From Hirundichthys speculiger (Eukaryota > Chordata > Actinopteri > Beloniformes > Exocoetidae), in contig JAGFBZ010000261.1 of the NCBI GenBank assembly GCA_018398805.1, forward strand, positions 1,240,001 through 1,304,000: DNA of 64,000 nt. Direction: 5' to 3'. The notes beneath the pieces were generated by a model, which was not told the origin of the DNA, ran no database searches, and saw only the letters and a program-made list of their open reading frames with translations. Position 1 is the first letter of the stretch. The number at the start of each line of letters is the position of its first letter. Of this stretch, positions 11,767-22,532 are shown piece by piece. Both the position numbers and the translations under genes were made by a program.

Positions 11767-12482
11767 TAGGGGCAGTGCGGTGGCTTGGTGGTTAGCACTG
11801 TTGCCTCACAGCAAGAAGGTTCCTGGTTCAAACCTCAGCAGGGGCCTTTCTGTGTGGAGTTTGCATGTTCTCCCCGTGCTTGTGTGGGTTTCCTCTGAGT
11901 ACTCCGCTTCCTCCCACAGTCCAAAAACATGCATGCTCGGTTAATTCAGTGATTCCCAAAGTGTGGGCTGCAGCCCCCTAATGGGCCTTCCTGGAACTGC
12001 AGGTGGGCCGTGAGAGTTCGTCAAAAATAATCAAATGTTTTTAAACCAGTATTTTTTAAATATGTTTTTAATTACTGTAAAATATTTATAACATCACTTG
12101 AAAAATATAAGTAATAAAACAAACCAGTTGATTGTTACTCTACTGTCATCTAAACTTAATAGGACACGCGTCACCTTACATTACTGTCGGAACAAAGCTC
12201 CTAGTCTTGTATGTTGATCACAGTTGTGATTAAAGGTATGGGTGGCCGCAGAGATTTTTCCCATTTCAAATTGGGCCATGGTATTTTGAAGTTTGGGAAT
12301 GGCTGGGTTAACTGGTGGTTAGTGAGTGTGCGTGGTTGTTCACCTACATGTGCCCCTGCGATGGACTGGTCACCTGTCCAGGGTAGTACCCCTGCCTTCC
12401 GCCTGAAGAGAGCTGGGATAGACTCCAGCAGATCCCCGTTGACCCTGCAGAGGATTAAGCGGGTATAGATGATGAATGGATG
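11767..12482 (+). mobile_element. L2-like LINE/SINE 3' end, split by a hAT-like insertion
   Basis: Sequence 11767-11946 and 12314-12482 reads as one fish L2-type tail: 'gtggttagcactgttgcctcacagcaag', then 'ttctgtgtggagtttgcatgttctccccgtg', then 'ctgtccagggtagtacccc' and a terminal ATGGATGGA-like run. The two halves are separated by the hAT-like element at 11947-12305, whose flanks are near-identical 8-mers. Confidence 0.75.
11947..12305. mobile_element. Nonautonomous hAT-like element inside the L2 copy
   Basis: The ends are CAGTGATTCCCAAAG (left) and, reverse-complemented, CAGCCATTCCCAAAC (right). Flanks GGTTAATT (11939-11946) and GGTTAACT (12306-12313) are an 8-bp target duplication with one mismatch, as expected for hAT. 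It has no transposase. The element at 14221-14900 has the same end sequences and body in the opposite orientation. Confidence 0.75.
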
Positions 12483-12589
12483 GATATTTACCTTTTTTTT
12501 ACTAACAGAAAAGGTGTGAAAATCTCCATAACATATATGTATTGTTTATTATAAAGAAATGTGACCTTAAAAACATGGAAATGCTGAAT

Positions 12590-12700
12590 ACCTCTCCAAG
12601 GTGTATCCTTGACTTTTGCCCAAAGAGAGCTGGGATAGATTCCAGTAGATCCCAGTGACCCTAAATAAAAATAAGCAGTATAGATAAGAGATTGATGGAT
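12590..12700 (+). repeat. L2-like tail fragment
   Basis: A second, more diverged copy of the L2-type tail ('caaagagagctgggatagattccagtagatccc...gaccct...gattgatgga'). Confidence 0.5.
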
Positions 12701-12888
12701 TATTCATTTATAGAAAATATTATACCCACAACTCCAAATGTTTGCATTAAAACCCAACCTCAATGCTTTGTTAGCATTTTTAACATTTCCACAGAAAGCC
12801 TGAAAATTTGAAATGCCACCAAACATCTGACAGAAATACAAATATCAGCATTCATAAAGTCCACAATCTTTATAATTACAGTCTACAT

Positions 12889-13076
12889 CACAGGTGTCAA
12901 ACTGATCTGTGAAAGGGCCATGTGGCTGCAGTGTTTTAGTCAATCAACTAGTTGTCTTCACTAAAGGTCTTAACCAGTTCAGTTGATTAAATGAAACAAG
13001 TCAGCTGTGCTGCTGCATGGTTGGAACAAAGACCTGCAGCCACACGGCCCTTTCACAGATCAGTTTAACACCCCTG
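12889..13076. mobile_element. 188-bp MITE with 8-bp target duplication
   Basis: Long terminal inverted repeats: CACAGGTGTCAAACTGATCT on the left, and on the right the reverse complement of CAGGGGTGTTAAACTGATCT. The inverted region extends to the CTGCAG on both sides. Perfect flanking 8-mers GTCTACAT (12881-12888 and 13077-13084) indicate a hAT-type insertion. No coding capacity. Confidence 0.8.
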
Positions 13077-13639
13077 GTCTACATGAATATTATATATGAG
13101 TACCATGATGACAAATTACAATTTGTTTGTAAAAATTTGATGTGTGCTAATGAAAATGACATGACATACACACAAGAAGTTGCTCTCCAGTTTATCGCCT
13201 GACACTTTGCAGTTTTTCTGCATTTATTCTCACGTGATCAAGAAGATGATGTTAAAGGCTCTCTACAGACAGAGAACCTTTAATCATTATTAGTTAAGTT
13301 TATTTCCAATCCAAGTGACAGCTAACTGAACAGATACAGAAGCAAGAATTAAGAAATCCTGTTTTTTAGCCTGGTCTTCACCAGCTCACAACATAAGTCT
13401 CCATGGTAACTTATCTGCTCCTGCTTTTGTGAACCAACTGGAGGCTAAGTTCAGCCAGTATAACTGTCATATCCCGGCTTAATCCCATATTTTAGTTTTG
13501 TTCAACAGAATTATGGTCTTTCACTCCTATAAACCTGTTGTTCAGTTCCAACCTGTGACCAAAAGAACTATGGGGAGGTGAAGTAGCTCTGTGGGGATGT
13601 CTTTAGGCGACAGACCAGGATGCACTGTGAGCTACATGG

Positions 13640-13885
13640 AGATGAGATGATTGCCCTGACTGAGTGTTTCTTGATAATACAAATGTCTGTGTGGACAACA
13701 CCATCCCCACCAGAACAAAGGTCTGGATGGCTAGTGACCTGAAAGAGCTACTGAACAAGAAAAAAGCCTTCAGGGAGGGAGATGGAGAATTATTAAAGAG
13801 AGTAAAAGAAACAACTTAAGAATTAAGAGTAGAGAGAAGAATCAAAAGCTGAGGAGAAAGCTTTATCAGATCTATGGATGAGATG
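13640..13885 (+). mobile_element. Non-LTR retrotransposon ORF relic (continues at 15407-15500)
   Basis: Broken frames read like the segment just upstream of the reverse-transcriptase domain in fish LINEs (CVDNTIPT..., LKELLNKKKAFREGDGELL). The matching continuation follows the 1.5-kb hAT insertion at about 15407-15500, so the LINE fragment predates that insertion. It is dead, with several stops. Confidence 0.5.
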
Positions 13886-14372
13886 CAGTGTTGGGCAAGT
13901 TCACTTTATACACGAACTAGTTCAGTTCATAGTTCACAGAAATTAAAATGAACTATTCGCAATTTCAAAAAATGAACTAAATAGTTCATTTTTAGTTCAT
14001 TTTTTAAAAATTCTTTTTTAATGTTGCTGCGAGCAATTATTTGTCAAAATGATTACCACTGCCCATATACTACCCCACCACAAACGGCAATTATTTGATC
14101 CACTTTAACTGTAGAAAAACTATTGCTCCAATTCGGAATCCTGAACCAACCAGGGTTCACATCAGCATTGAAGGGACAGCCCATGTAAACTGTAATTTCC
14201 GTTTAAGCTTCTCTTTACAGCAGCCGTTCCCAAACTTCAGAATACCAAGGCCCAATTTGAAATGTGAAAAATCTCCGCAGCCCACCGAAACCTTTAATCA
14301 CAACTGTGATCAACATACAGGACAAGGAACCATGATCCGATATTAATGTAAGGGGTCAACAAATAAGGTGAC

Positions 14373-14426
14373 CAGGGCCGTAGCACCAAATTCTGGGCCC
14401 CTCAAAGGAGGTCCTGGTGGGCCCCC

Positions 14427-14463
<37 letters not shown>

Positions 14464-14686
14464 ATCACCACCGTAAACAGACTTAAGGTTTTGGATTACA
14501 ACATATGCCATTTAATATAGGGCCCACCAAGTTTGCATAACGATCAATATCTGTCATGAAATTTAGTTTTGGTATTAACTAATATATTCAATACATAATT
14601 TTTTCCCCCTTAGCTTCCTGTGGGCCCCCCTCTGCCATGGGCCCCCACAAGGCTGTGTAACTTTTACCCCCTGTCCGACGGCCCTG
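14373..14686. mobile_element. hAT-like element C (innermost)
   Basis: A 314-bp element starting CAGGGCCGTAGCACC and ending, reverse-complemented, CAGGGCCGTCGGACAG. Perfect 8-bp duplications AAGGTGAC flank it (14365-14372 and 14687-14694). It includes a run of 36 C. It is inserted inside element B, so it is the youngest of the three. No coding capacity. Confidence 0.88.
14428..14463 (+). repeat. C36 homopolymer
   Basis: An uninterrupted run of 36 C bases inside hAT-like element C. The complementary strand is G36, able in principle to form stacked G-quadruplexes. The exact length is uncertain in any assembly. Confidence 0.85.
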
Positions 14687-15406
14687 AAGGTGACACTTGT
14701 CATAGTAAGTTAAGATGACAGTAGAATAACACTTAACTGGTTTGTTTTATTAATTTTTAATATTTTTTAATCATGTCATGAATATTTTACAGTAATTAAA
14801 AACATTTTAAAAAGATTGAGGATTTAAAACACATTTGTTTAATTTTAATGACCTCTCACGGCCCACCAGGGGGCCGCGGCCCACACTTTGAGAATCACTG
14901 TTTTACAGTATATTAAAAATATGATGAAAAACTTCCTGCCAAATGGTCTTTATTATAAGACAAAAACAGGTCCTTAAGGTGCAAATGTTTTTTTTTACCC
15001 CCATTTCAATATTTCAATCCCCCCTCCGGCAGTCGGGGTGCTCCTCCAGCTCTGGGTAACTGCAGCTCTCATCTTCCTCCATGCTTGTTTTAAACATTTG
15101 ATGACGTAATTGTTAGCGTGACAGTAGTGACAGCCCGTGTTGCCATGTTTGATTGATTTCCTCGGTACATATCAGGCTCGTTTGTGTTGTATTTTAAATG
15201 GAGTTTGCTGGCAAGCTGGCACGGTTTTGACCGTGCGTGAACTTTGAAAAAGCGTCGTTCACAACTGCCTAAATGAACTCGTTCACGCCCCCACGCTCGT
15301 GAGGGGGAAAGTGACCCCCGCGCTCAGTTCACGTTCGCGAAAAAATATGAACTAGTTCATGAACTTTCGTTCAATGAACGCGTTCAGGTACAACACTGAT
15401 GAGATG

Positions 15407-15950
15407 TGTGGTCAGGGATGAAAAAGATCACTGACTTCAAGGAGAAAGAGATCAGACGGGGAGGTCTGGACGGTCAATGAGCCTTCCGAATGGCTGCTTC
15501 TTTTTCATATTGGTTCTGTGGAGCACATCTTTTTTAGTTATGTTTTCAAAGCTAGAATCTAAAGGGAACGGGGGCTTAAATCAGCACTGCAATAAGTAAA
15601 AGTATTCAGACTAAATCTGAGACATGTTACTGACTTTGGTAAGTGGGTCATCTTAACATTATAGTTCCATTACAGCACAAATGATATCAGCCACACTTTC
15701 AAGCTAAGTTTCAACTGTATGTAAAACTGTATGTTGTATAATCACAACGAGGCGTGCAAGCGGGAAAATTAACTTAAAAAAAAAAAAAAAAAAAACTAGA
15801 CCACTAAAAATTAATTGATCTTCCAGTCCAACAGAGGTCGCTGTAAACTCTCCTATTGATTAAGCGTCGTCTTCACAAAATTTGAAGCGTGTTTACGTTC
15901 CTGTGCGTTTTGACTGTTGTGGAGCTTCAGAGTGTTCAGAGAGCAGCGCG
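15407..15950 (+). promoter_or_regulatory. 5' flank of ZNF-C
   Basis: The first 90 bases are the right half of the LINE relic. The remainder is AT-rich with an A-run (15776-15795) and leads to the ZNF-C ATG at 15951. No TATA box or CpG-dense promoter is obvious; the role is inferred from position. Confidence 0.3.
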
Positions 15951-16387
15951 ATGTGTCTGGTGCAGCAGCTGTGTGTGTCGGTACGGGAGCGGATCGTCGC
16001 TGCGGCTGAAGACGTTCTGCTGCAGCTGGAAAAAGGAAAAGAAGTTTCTAAACCAGCGTCACGGAGAGCGCTGCTCATCGAGCGACTGACGGCGGCTGCG
16101 CAGGACATTGTGGGTCTGTTTGAGGAAACCTTGGTGGAGTACGACGACAGACTTCAGCGGTCACAGGAGCAGATCCGCCGCCAGGAGAAGCTGCTCGATG
16201 CCGTGCTGAAGCCTGAAGTCAGGCTGCTCAGAGTAGATGAGTCCCCGTTGTTTCCACATACAGAACCGCCAGGAGCTGGAGCTAGCGCGCTGTCAACCGC
16301 TCACACTTCCGCTCAACTTCAAAATAAAAGCTCCGACCAGTCAGAGTGGGGAAGAGACAGAGCATGAACAGGAGGCTGCAGACAATG
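15951..16387 (+). CDS. ZNF-C first exon, frame does not carry through
   Basis: ATG at 15951 (MCLVQQLCVSVRERIVAAAE...) opens a frame with two amphipathic units: VRERIVAAAEDVLLQLEKG, then LLIERLTAAAQDIVGLFE followed by a coiled-coil-like EYDDRLQRSQEQIRRQEKLL. That frame stops at 16365-16367, giving 138 residues and no finger. The only strong donor (aatg|gtaagt, GT at 16388) lies beyond this stop. It is in phase 1, which the exon-2 acceptor needs, only in the +1 frame that opens at 16237 (...GEETEHEQEAADN). No GT between 16203 and 16365 gives phase 1 in the first frame. The simplest reading is a one-base indel between about 16237 and 16364. Otherwise translation starts at ATG 16237, or the assembly has an error. 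Confidence 0.6.
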
Positions 16388-16996
16388 GTAAGTGTAACAA
16401 CACTTCTGTACTCAAGTAAGAGTACAGTTACTCTGGGAGACAGTCCCTCTGTCAAACAAATGCAGTCAATTTGATAAAGAGAACAAAATACAGTAAGCCA
16501 CTGAGTTGAATGTGTGTAAGTGTATAGAAAAAGTATTCTTTAATTGAATTTCATTTGTATGTGCTAATGACTTGAATTGAATTCGAATTTGATAATTTTT
16601 ACAACCCAAATCCCAGAAAAGGTGGGGCGTTTTTAAATTTAAGTAAAATGAAAACTAAAATACTTTGAAATGGCGTGAGCCAAAATTTTATTTACAGCAT
16701 TACATAGATAACACAACAAATGTTTTAACAGAAATTTTACAATTTTATGCAAAAAGTTAGCTCATTTCAAATTTGATGCTTGCTGCAGGTCTCAAAATAG
16801 TTGGACAGGAGCATGTTTACCATAATGGAGCATCTTCACACCTTTTAAAAACAGTTTGAAGACATCTGGACATTGAGGTTATAAGTTTCTGGAGTCACGG
16901 TGTTGGGAATTTGGTTCCATTCTTGCCTGATATAGGTTTCTAGCTGCTGAAGAGTTTAGTCATCTTTGTCCTTTTACTTTTAATGGATGCGCCAAA

Positions 16997-17936
16997 TAGT
17001 GCTGGGCGGTATGACCAAAGATTTATATTACGGTATTTTTCAAAATTCTATCGGTTTCATGGTATATCACGGTATTTTTTTTTTTTTTTTTTAAGGCACA
17101 ACTGGGTGTTAACCACATTTTCTTATCATTTAGAGAGGAATTGCTGTAGTAAATTGGCTTAGAATGACCTATTTTACTGTCACGAGGAGTGAATATTGTA
17201 GAAAAACATTCATATCTACACTGGTAATAATACAGGTTTGCATGGCCTCACAAAACGATACTATTTACAAAGAGGTGGCACCCGTGATTCTAATTAAGTG
17301 AAGAAATCAGAATGCATGATAGTTGCAGTTAAAATACAGAACCCTTTTATTTTTCAAATTTTGCAAACAACTTGAAAAAACATATTTGTTAAAAAATCAA
17401 TATTAACTACACAATGTAAACAACGTTCTCGAGATATTTCAACAAATAAATAGTAAACAAAGTATGCAACTTGCAATATTCAAGTTTTGAAAAAAAAAAA
17501 AAGATTATCCTGTAGCAGCATATAAACAATATTCACACAGATTGCTGGTGTTGCCTCCCGGCTACAACTTTAGCTCGGCAACATTTGCAGATTATTGTAG
17601 TTTGTTGGACGTCGTCTTTTTTAAATCCAAAGAACTTCCACACGACAGACACGGGTCCTTGTTTAGGAAGAAGGTCCTCAGTCTCATGTTGCCGTTCTGG
17701 AGCTTCCACTTCGGGACTTTTGTTGTTTGCAGCCATCACCGTTTAACCATAAACTAGTAGCGCGTTGTGCCTCCAGTGCAACTGCAAAACAGTCCCCTGT
17801 CAAACAATGTTCTGTGGCACTTATGTTCCGCCGCGCGGCGTTCCCAACATTGTGTACGCTACAGTACATACTGATAAATTCATATAAGAAAATAAACACC
17901 GGTATTCGGTATGAACTGGTATACCGCCCGGCACTA
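16997..17936. mobile_element. hAT-like element with BED-finger frame
   Basis: Ends TAGTGCTGGGCGGTAT (left) and, reverse-complemented, TAGTGCCGGGCGGTAT (right). Flanks GCGCCAAA (16989-16996) and GTGCCAAA (17937-17944) are an 8-bp target duplication with one mismatch. It is inserted in the Tc1-like element, so it is younger. It carries only the N-terminal BED-finger part of a transposase on the - strand. Confidence 0.8.
17533..17736 (-). pseudogene. BED zinc-finger fragment of hAT transposase
   Basis: Read on the - strand from ATG 17736 (MAANNKSPEVEAPERQ...). The segment SVVWKFFGFKKDD followed by CKCCRAKVVA has the aromatic pair and Cys pair of the BED DNA-binding finger used by hAT transposases. 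The His part of the finger and the catalytic domain are missing, so it is a relic of an autonomous element. Confidence 0.7.
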
Positions 17937-19739
17937 GTGCCAAATGTTCTCTATAGGTGAAAGATCTGGACTGCAGGCAGGACAATTCAGCACCTGGACT
18001 CTTCTCTGATAAAGCCATGCTGTTGTAATAGCTGCAGTATGTGGCACCAGAAGCACGACAGCGCTTCTGGACCTTGTTCAAATATGGCTTTCTTTTTGCA
18101 TGATAGAGCTTTAGGTGACATCTGTAGATGGTATGGTGGATTGTGTTTACCAACAGTGGTTTCCAGAAGTATTCCTAGGTCCTTTTATTAATGTCATGGT
18201 CACAATCATGCTGATGAGTGATACAGTGTCATCTGAGGACCCGAAGACCCTGGACATCCAATAAAGGTCTTGGGCCTTGTCCCTTATGCAGAGAGATGTC
18301 TCCAGTTTCTCTGAATCTTTTGATGATGTTCTGCACTGTAGATGATGAGATTTTCAAAGCCTTTGCAATTTGATGTTGGGGAAGATTGTTTTTAAAGTAT
18401 TGCACAATCCTTTTACGTACTCTTTCACAGTATTTGTTGCCCCCGTGTCAACTTTTGTAAGACCTGTCGCAGGCATCAAATTTGAAATGACCTCATTTTG
18501 TGCATGAAATTGTAAAATTTCTGTTTAAACATTTGTTATCTGTTGTGAATAAAATTTTGGCTCATGTGAGCTTAAATATTTTAGTTGTCCTTTTATTCAA
18601 ATTTAAAAAACATCCCACCTTTTCTGGAAATCGGGTTGTAAAAATATGTATTTAGTTGGGATTGAGCGACATGGATTTGATTGGGGGACAATGCCAACAA
18701 CGAATTATAACAAATTATTCATTGTGAAGGAAACCAATAACTAATATCCTACACCAATATGCATTTGCATTAAAAATTAAAACGTTGTGAACTTGACACC
18801 AAACTCCCACATAAAAACTTAACATAAATGCTTTGGAGGATGTGTTCAATTAAAAAAACAAAAAAAAAAAAAAAAAAAACAACCCAAAACATTTATCTAT
18901 CATCCTATTATAAAACATCTTAAAAAGTGAAGCGAGCTCCTAGTAGCAATATATGCAATATATATGCAAAATAGAATTAATGTTGGAACTTGTCATTTTC
19001 CTAAAGCTTTAATGGTGTTATTCTGGCCATCAATAACTGGTTGCCTTAGATTACATGTTAACACCAAATGAAATGCTCTATTCACACTGGACTAGTATCA
19101 CCTGCAGTAATCTGTAATAATAATGGGGGCGTCTGTGATATTAGTGCAGTACGGATGCAACGTGCCTTTGATTTGTAAAATAAAAATTTAGCCTTAAATT
19201 ACCTATCCTAATTCAGTAAACACAGAGGTCATGGAGTAATTTAACAAATTTGGATCATGTTAATCCAGTGTGAATGTGCCATTTCTGTAATAGTAAAGTA
19301 AAAGGTCCACCCCAAAGTATCAAAAATATTTCAGCAAATCTCATGGGATGAATTTAACCCAGTACAAATTCTACAGAGTGCCTTATGAGGCACTTTGAAT
19401 TGAATATTACAGTATGTCCAGGGATTGAAGTCGGTAAATTTCAGAGAAAGCAGACTTTAGTAATCTTGTGAGTTTATGCTACACAAAATGTGGATATTGG
19501 GGTGTAGTTCTTTTAAATGACCACAGGTTTTCAAGTAGTACTCGTCTTGTGCAAAAAGGGCATGAGTTTGCTCTATCAAACAGTACTTGGGTTATTCTTA
19601 TTGTAACATATTCTCTTATAGGCTAAATTATGCGATTAAACACACATTCAAAGGGGAAAATAGGCTGCAGTAAGTGTGCACTGCATTCCTTTTTGTTTTT
19701 CTAACCAGCTGGTTTATTCTGACCATCGATAGCTTATAG

Positions 19740-19963
19740 CAGGTCTCTTCAACTCCAGTCCTCGAGGGCCGCTGTCCTGCATGTCTTACACGTTTCCCTA
19801 CCACAACACACCAGATTCAAATGAATGGATCCCCAACAACTTGTCACCAAGGTCTGTGGAAGTCTGTTAATGACCCATTCTTTTGAACCAGGTGTGCTGA
19901 AGTTGGGAAACATGTAAGACATGCAGGGCACCAGCCCTCGATGACTGGAGTTGAAGAGCTCTG
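19740..19963. mobile_element. MITE with long inverted repeats
   Basis: Left CAGGTCTCTTCAACTCCAGT and right end its near reverse complement (ACTGGAGTTGAAGAGCTCTG, 19944-19963). Inside are further inverted arms around CATGTCTTAC/GTAAGACATG. Flanks GCTTATAG (19732-19739) and GCTTGTGG (19964-19971) agree at 6 of 8 bases. Noncoding, hAT-type. Confidence 0.7.
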
Positions 19964-20199
19964 GCTTGTGGTATAAGATATGAGCTGAAACACCATGTCA
20001 GGGACAACAAGGGTAATAATGTTATATATGCAACTAAAACAAATTCCATTTTTACTAGGTTCATTTTGACTCCAAGATATGATGACTATTCCTCCATTTG
20101 TCCATTTGTACTAAATCTGTCATATACTGCAGTGAGTGCAGTTTGTGCATTTTCAGCAGAAAAGGGGACTTTTGAAGACCCTCAGCTAGGCAAACCATA

Positions 20200-20880
20200 G
20201 AGTACATTATGGCTCCGATTGTACACTTCCCCTTACCCGTTAACACTAGCCACTACCCTCAAATTGCGTGTATAGGAACCTCCGCTAACTGTTAATGCAA
20301 TCTTCCGCCCGCTATAGCCGCTACACATTATGCGACTCCCTTACTCACATTGTAAGTGTGGCAATGGACGTGTCTTTTGCCCTTTCCAGCTCTCGGTATC
20401 TTGCCATCGCGGGTTTGGGGTTGCGGGTTGCGGGTTGCGGGTGGTCAGACTACCTGCAACCCGGATGTCGGCGCGTACAAGAGCGCGTCCAAATGGCATC
20501 AATGCGCTTTCACCTGGTCACATGTGGACGTGGACAAACGGCTCTACCTCTCAAATTAACTCTTGTATAAAAAGCATGATTTGGCCTCAGTTGAACCCCT
20601 GAGACGAGCTGCACACGAGAGCTGCTCCGATCTGGATGAAAAGATGCTCCATAGCGGGTTTGGGAAAAGTGGGTTGCGCATAGTGCAAGCCTGCTCATAA
20701 AGGCAATGGCTACTGACGCACTAATTGGTTTAACAGGTGGAACGCCCTAACCACTCCTATGTATAATGTAGCGGCTAGTGCAGGTGGGATAGCGGGTTTA
20801 GCAAGGAGGATGATTGTGTTTTTTGCGAGGGAACACCCCTCCTGCTCCACATTATCCCTAAATAGTGGCTTTAGCAGATC
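20200..20880. repeat. Possible degenerate element with GGGTTGC repeats
   Basis: GC-richer than its surroundings. It holds a short run of GGGTTGC units (about 20414-20441) and distantly inverted segments (AGCCGCTACACATTATG near 20318 versus CATTATAC/GTAGCGGCTAG near 20760-20780). It may be an old transposon in the ZNF-C intron. Several overlapping small open frames here have no family features. Confidence 0.3.
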
Positions 20881-21030
20881 TGGCCGAAGATTGGGCCCTT
20901 TGTAACTGAAAAATAAAGTACATTATGTGACATGTGAAACTTTGAAAATGAGGTCTGTTCATCTTTGCTGTTTTGAATAGATTTAAAGTTGTTGCCTTTG
21001 CTGACCAGATTTTCTGTCCTCTGTCTCCAG

Positions 21031-22532
21031 AACCTGTGCAGACGATGTCTATGAACAACACAAACCTGCAGCCAACAACTGATCCAGTATACCTGAGCCA
21101 GTCTGACCCTGAAAAGGACATCAGCAGTGCTTCCTGTCCATCAATGTCTTACTCCCCATTGCCATCTTACTACCCGCCTGTCTCTCCAAGCAGCAATGAA
21201 GAGCTAGATGATGACTGGACTGAGCAGAATCAGAATCTCAGATATGTTAAGAAAAAGAAGAGAGGCCGGCCGCGTCTTGCAAAACCCAGCATCAAGAAAA
21301 AACGAAAGCGCTCAAGACTGAGTCAGAGCCTCAGTTGCTATGTGTGTGGACGCTCTTTGCAGGGGAAAGGCTTCTTACTGAAGCATGTCCTAAATGTTTG
21401 TGCCAGCAACCAGGAAAACCGCTGCGGCTACTGTGGCGAGCTTTCGAACTCAGCCGACAGTTTAGAGGCCCACCTACAGTTGCACCAAAAGAACAGCAAA
21501 ACATGCTCCTTCTGTGGGAAAACCTTCCACTCCATCCTGGCACAGGAGCTGCATACCCGATTGCATACCGGAGAGAAGCCGCACATCTGCCACGTCTGTG
21601 GCAAAAAGTTCAGCCAGAAGGGAAATCTGACATCTCACCTGCAGGTCCATGCTCCAGAAAAACCTTTCAAATGTAAAGAGTGCACCCGGGCCTTCTGTCA
21701 CATGACCTCTTTAGAGCGGCACATGAAGGAGCACAGTGGAAAGGTGGTGCACACCTGCAGCATCTGTAATCAGGAGTTCAGTAAGCAGCACACCCTACGA
21801 AAACACATGAAAAACCACGAGAAGGATGGCACTCATAAACCAAAGAGGTCCCGTAGCTCAGCACTGTCCCACAACTGCAAAGTGTGTGGAGACACCTTTG
21901 ATCGGAAGAACCTCTTAGTGAGGCATGCAAAGACTCACCTTCAGGACCCGAACTGCCGCTGTGGAGTTTGTGGAGACCAGTACCAGACCAACGACAGCCT
22001 CTCCAGTCACCTACACTTACATCAAGATGTTGGCAACACGTGTGACACCTGTGGAAAGGGCTTCCCAAGTCACTCTGCCTTGCTGATGCATATGAGAATT
22101 CATACTGGAGAGAAACCCTTTATCTGCAGCCATTGCGGAAAGGCCTTCAACCAGAGCGGCAACCTGACGATGCACCTGAAGATCCACACAGGGGAGCGGG
22201 CGTTCTCCTGCAGCATTTGCGGCAAGGGCTTCACCCAGAAACAGACCCTTGACACTCACGTCCGCTTCCACAACAAGGAGAGGCGCTTCCTGTGTCAGGT
22301 GTGCGGCAAGGGCTTCATGCAGGAGGTGGACCTGAAAAGACACATCCTGATCCACACTGGAGAAAAACCATACATCTGCAGGGTCTGTGGGAAGAGCTTC
22401 CAGGCCAAACGATCCCTCAATGGACACCTCAAAGTACACGTCGCCAATGGGGAAGACACTAGATCGGAGCTGGACAAAAACATAGAGCCACAAAGAACAG
22501 ACACCTTCTACTCAGGATACCTTCAGTTGTAG
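21031..22532 (+). CDS. ZNF-C second exon: 13-finger C2H2 protein with AT-hook
   Basis: The second exon encodes 499 residues after the split codon. The linker is Ser/Pro-rich. It is followed by a basic block holding RGRPRLAKP (RGRP core at about 21261), a canonical minor-groove AT-hook, next to KKKRKRSR, a likely nuclear-localisation signal. Then come 13 C2H2-type fingers. The first ([10 protein letters not shown]...HVLNVC) ends in Cys after four residues instead of His, so it is C2HC. Fingers 1-2 and 7-8 repeat the pair (CxVCG... then CGxCG...) seen in ZNF-A, B and D. The last four fingers closely resemble the C-terminal fingers of B and D. The protein ends GYLQL, the shared tail. It would be a nuclear DNA-binding protein of unknown target. 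The finger exon is fully open although exon 1 has a frame problem. Confidence 0.88.

Larger units (their letters stand above)
14221..14900. mobile_element. hAT-like element B (middle)
   Basis: Ends CAGCCGTTCCCAAACTTC (left) and, reverse-complemented, CAGTGATTCTCAAAGTGTGG. Flanks CTTTACAG (14213-14220) and TTTTACAG (14901-14908) form an 8-bp target duplication with one mismatch. It is the same family as the copy at 11947-12305, opposite orientation. It contains element C. Confidence 0.8.
13886..15398. mobile_element. hAT-like element A (outer of three nested)
   Basis: Starts CAGTGTTGGGCAAGTTCACT and ends, reverse-complemented, CAGTGTTGTACCTGAACGCG. It is flanked by perfect 8-bp duplications ATGAGATG (13878-13885 and 15399-15406). 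Subterminal regions are rich in GAACTAGTTCA-type palindromes near both ends. No transposase frame. It is inserted in a LINE relic and itself holds elements B and C. Confidence 0.85.
16600..18640. mobile_element. Tc1/mariner-like nonautonomous element
   Basis: Inverted ends read ACAACCCAAATCCCAGAAAA (left, 16601) and, reverse-complemented, ACAACCCGATTTCCAGAAAA (right, ending 18640), with TA at each border as for Tc1/mariner. The body matches a widespread fish repeat ('gaagagttta...gatgcgccaaa...gttctctataggtgaaagatctggactgcaggcagg'). It has no open transposase. The hAT-like element at 16997-17936 interrupts it between 'gcgccaaa' and 'tgttctc'. Confidence 0.7.
16388..21030 (+). other. ZNF-C intron
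   Basis: A 4.6-kb intron between gtaagt at 16388 and the acceptor cctctgtctccag ending at 21030. It contains the nested Tc1-like and hAT-like elements (16600-18640), a MITE (19740-19963) and a G-rich repeat area near 20.4 kb. The stretch 18641-19739 is AT-rich with an A-run at 18861-18879 and nothing recognised. Confidence 0.6.

Noticed and set aside
20295..20602. Three overlapping open frames of 67-91 residues
   Set aside because: They depend on a GC-rich repeat, and none has a family signature; overlapping frames point to composition.
22017..22493. 158-residue open frame on the - strand inside the ZNF-C finger exon
   Set aside because: Same reason: complement of a C2H2 array, no start context, no domain.
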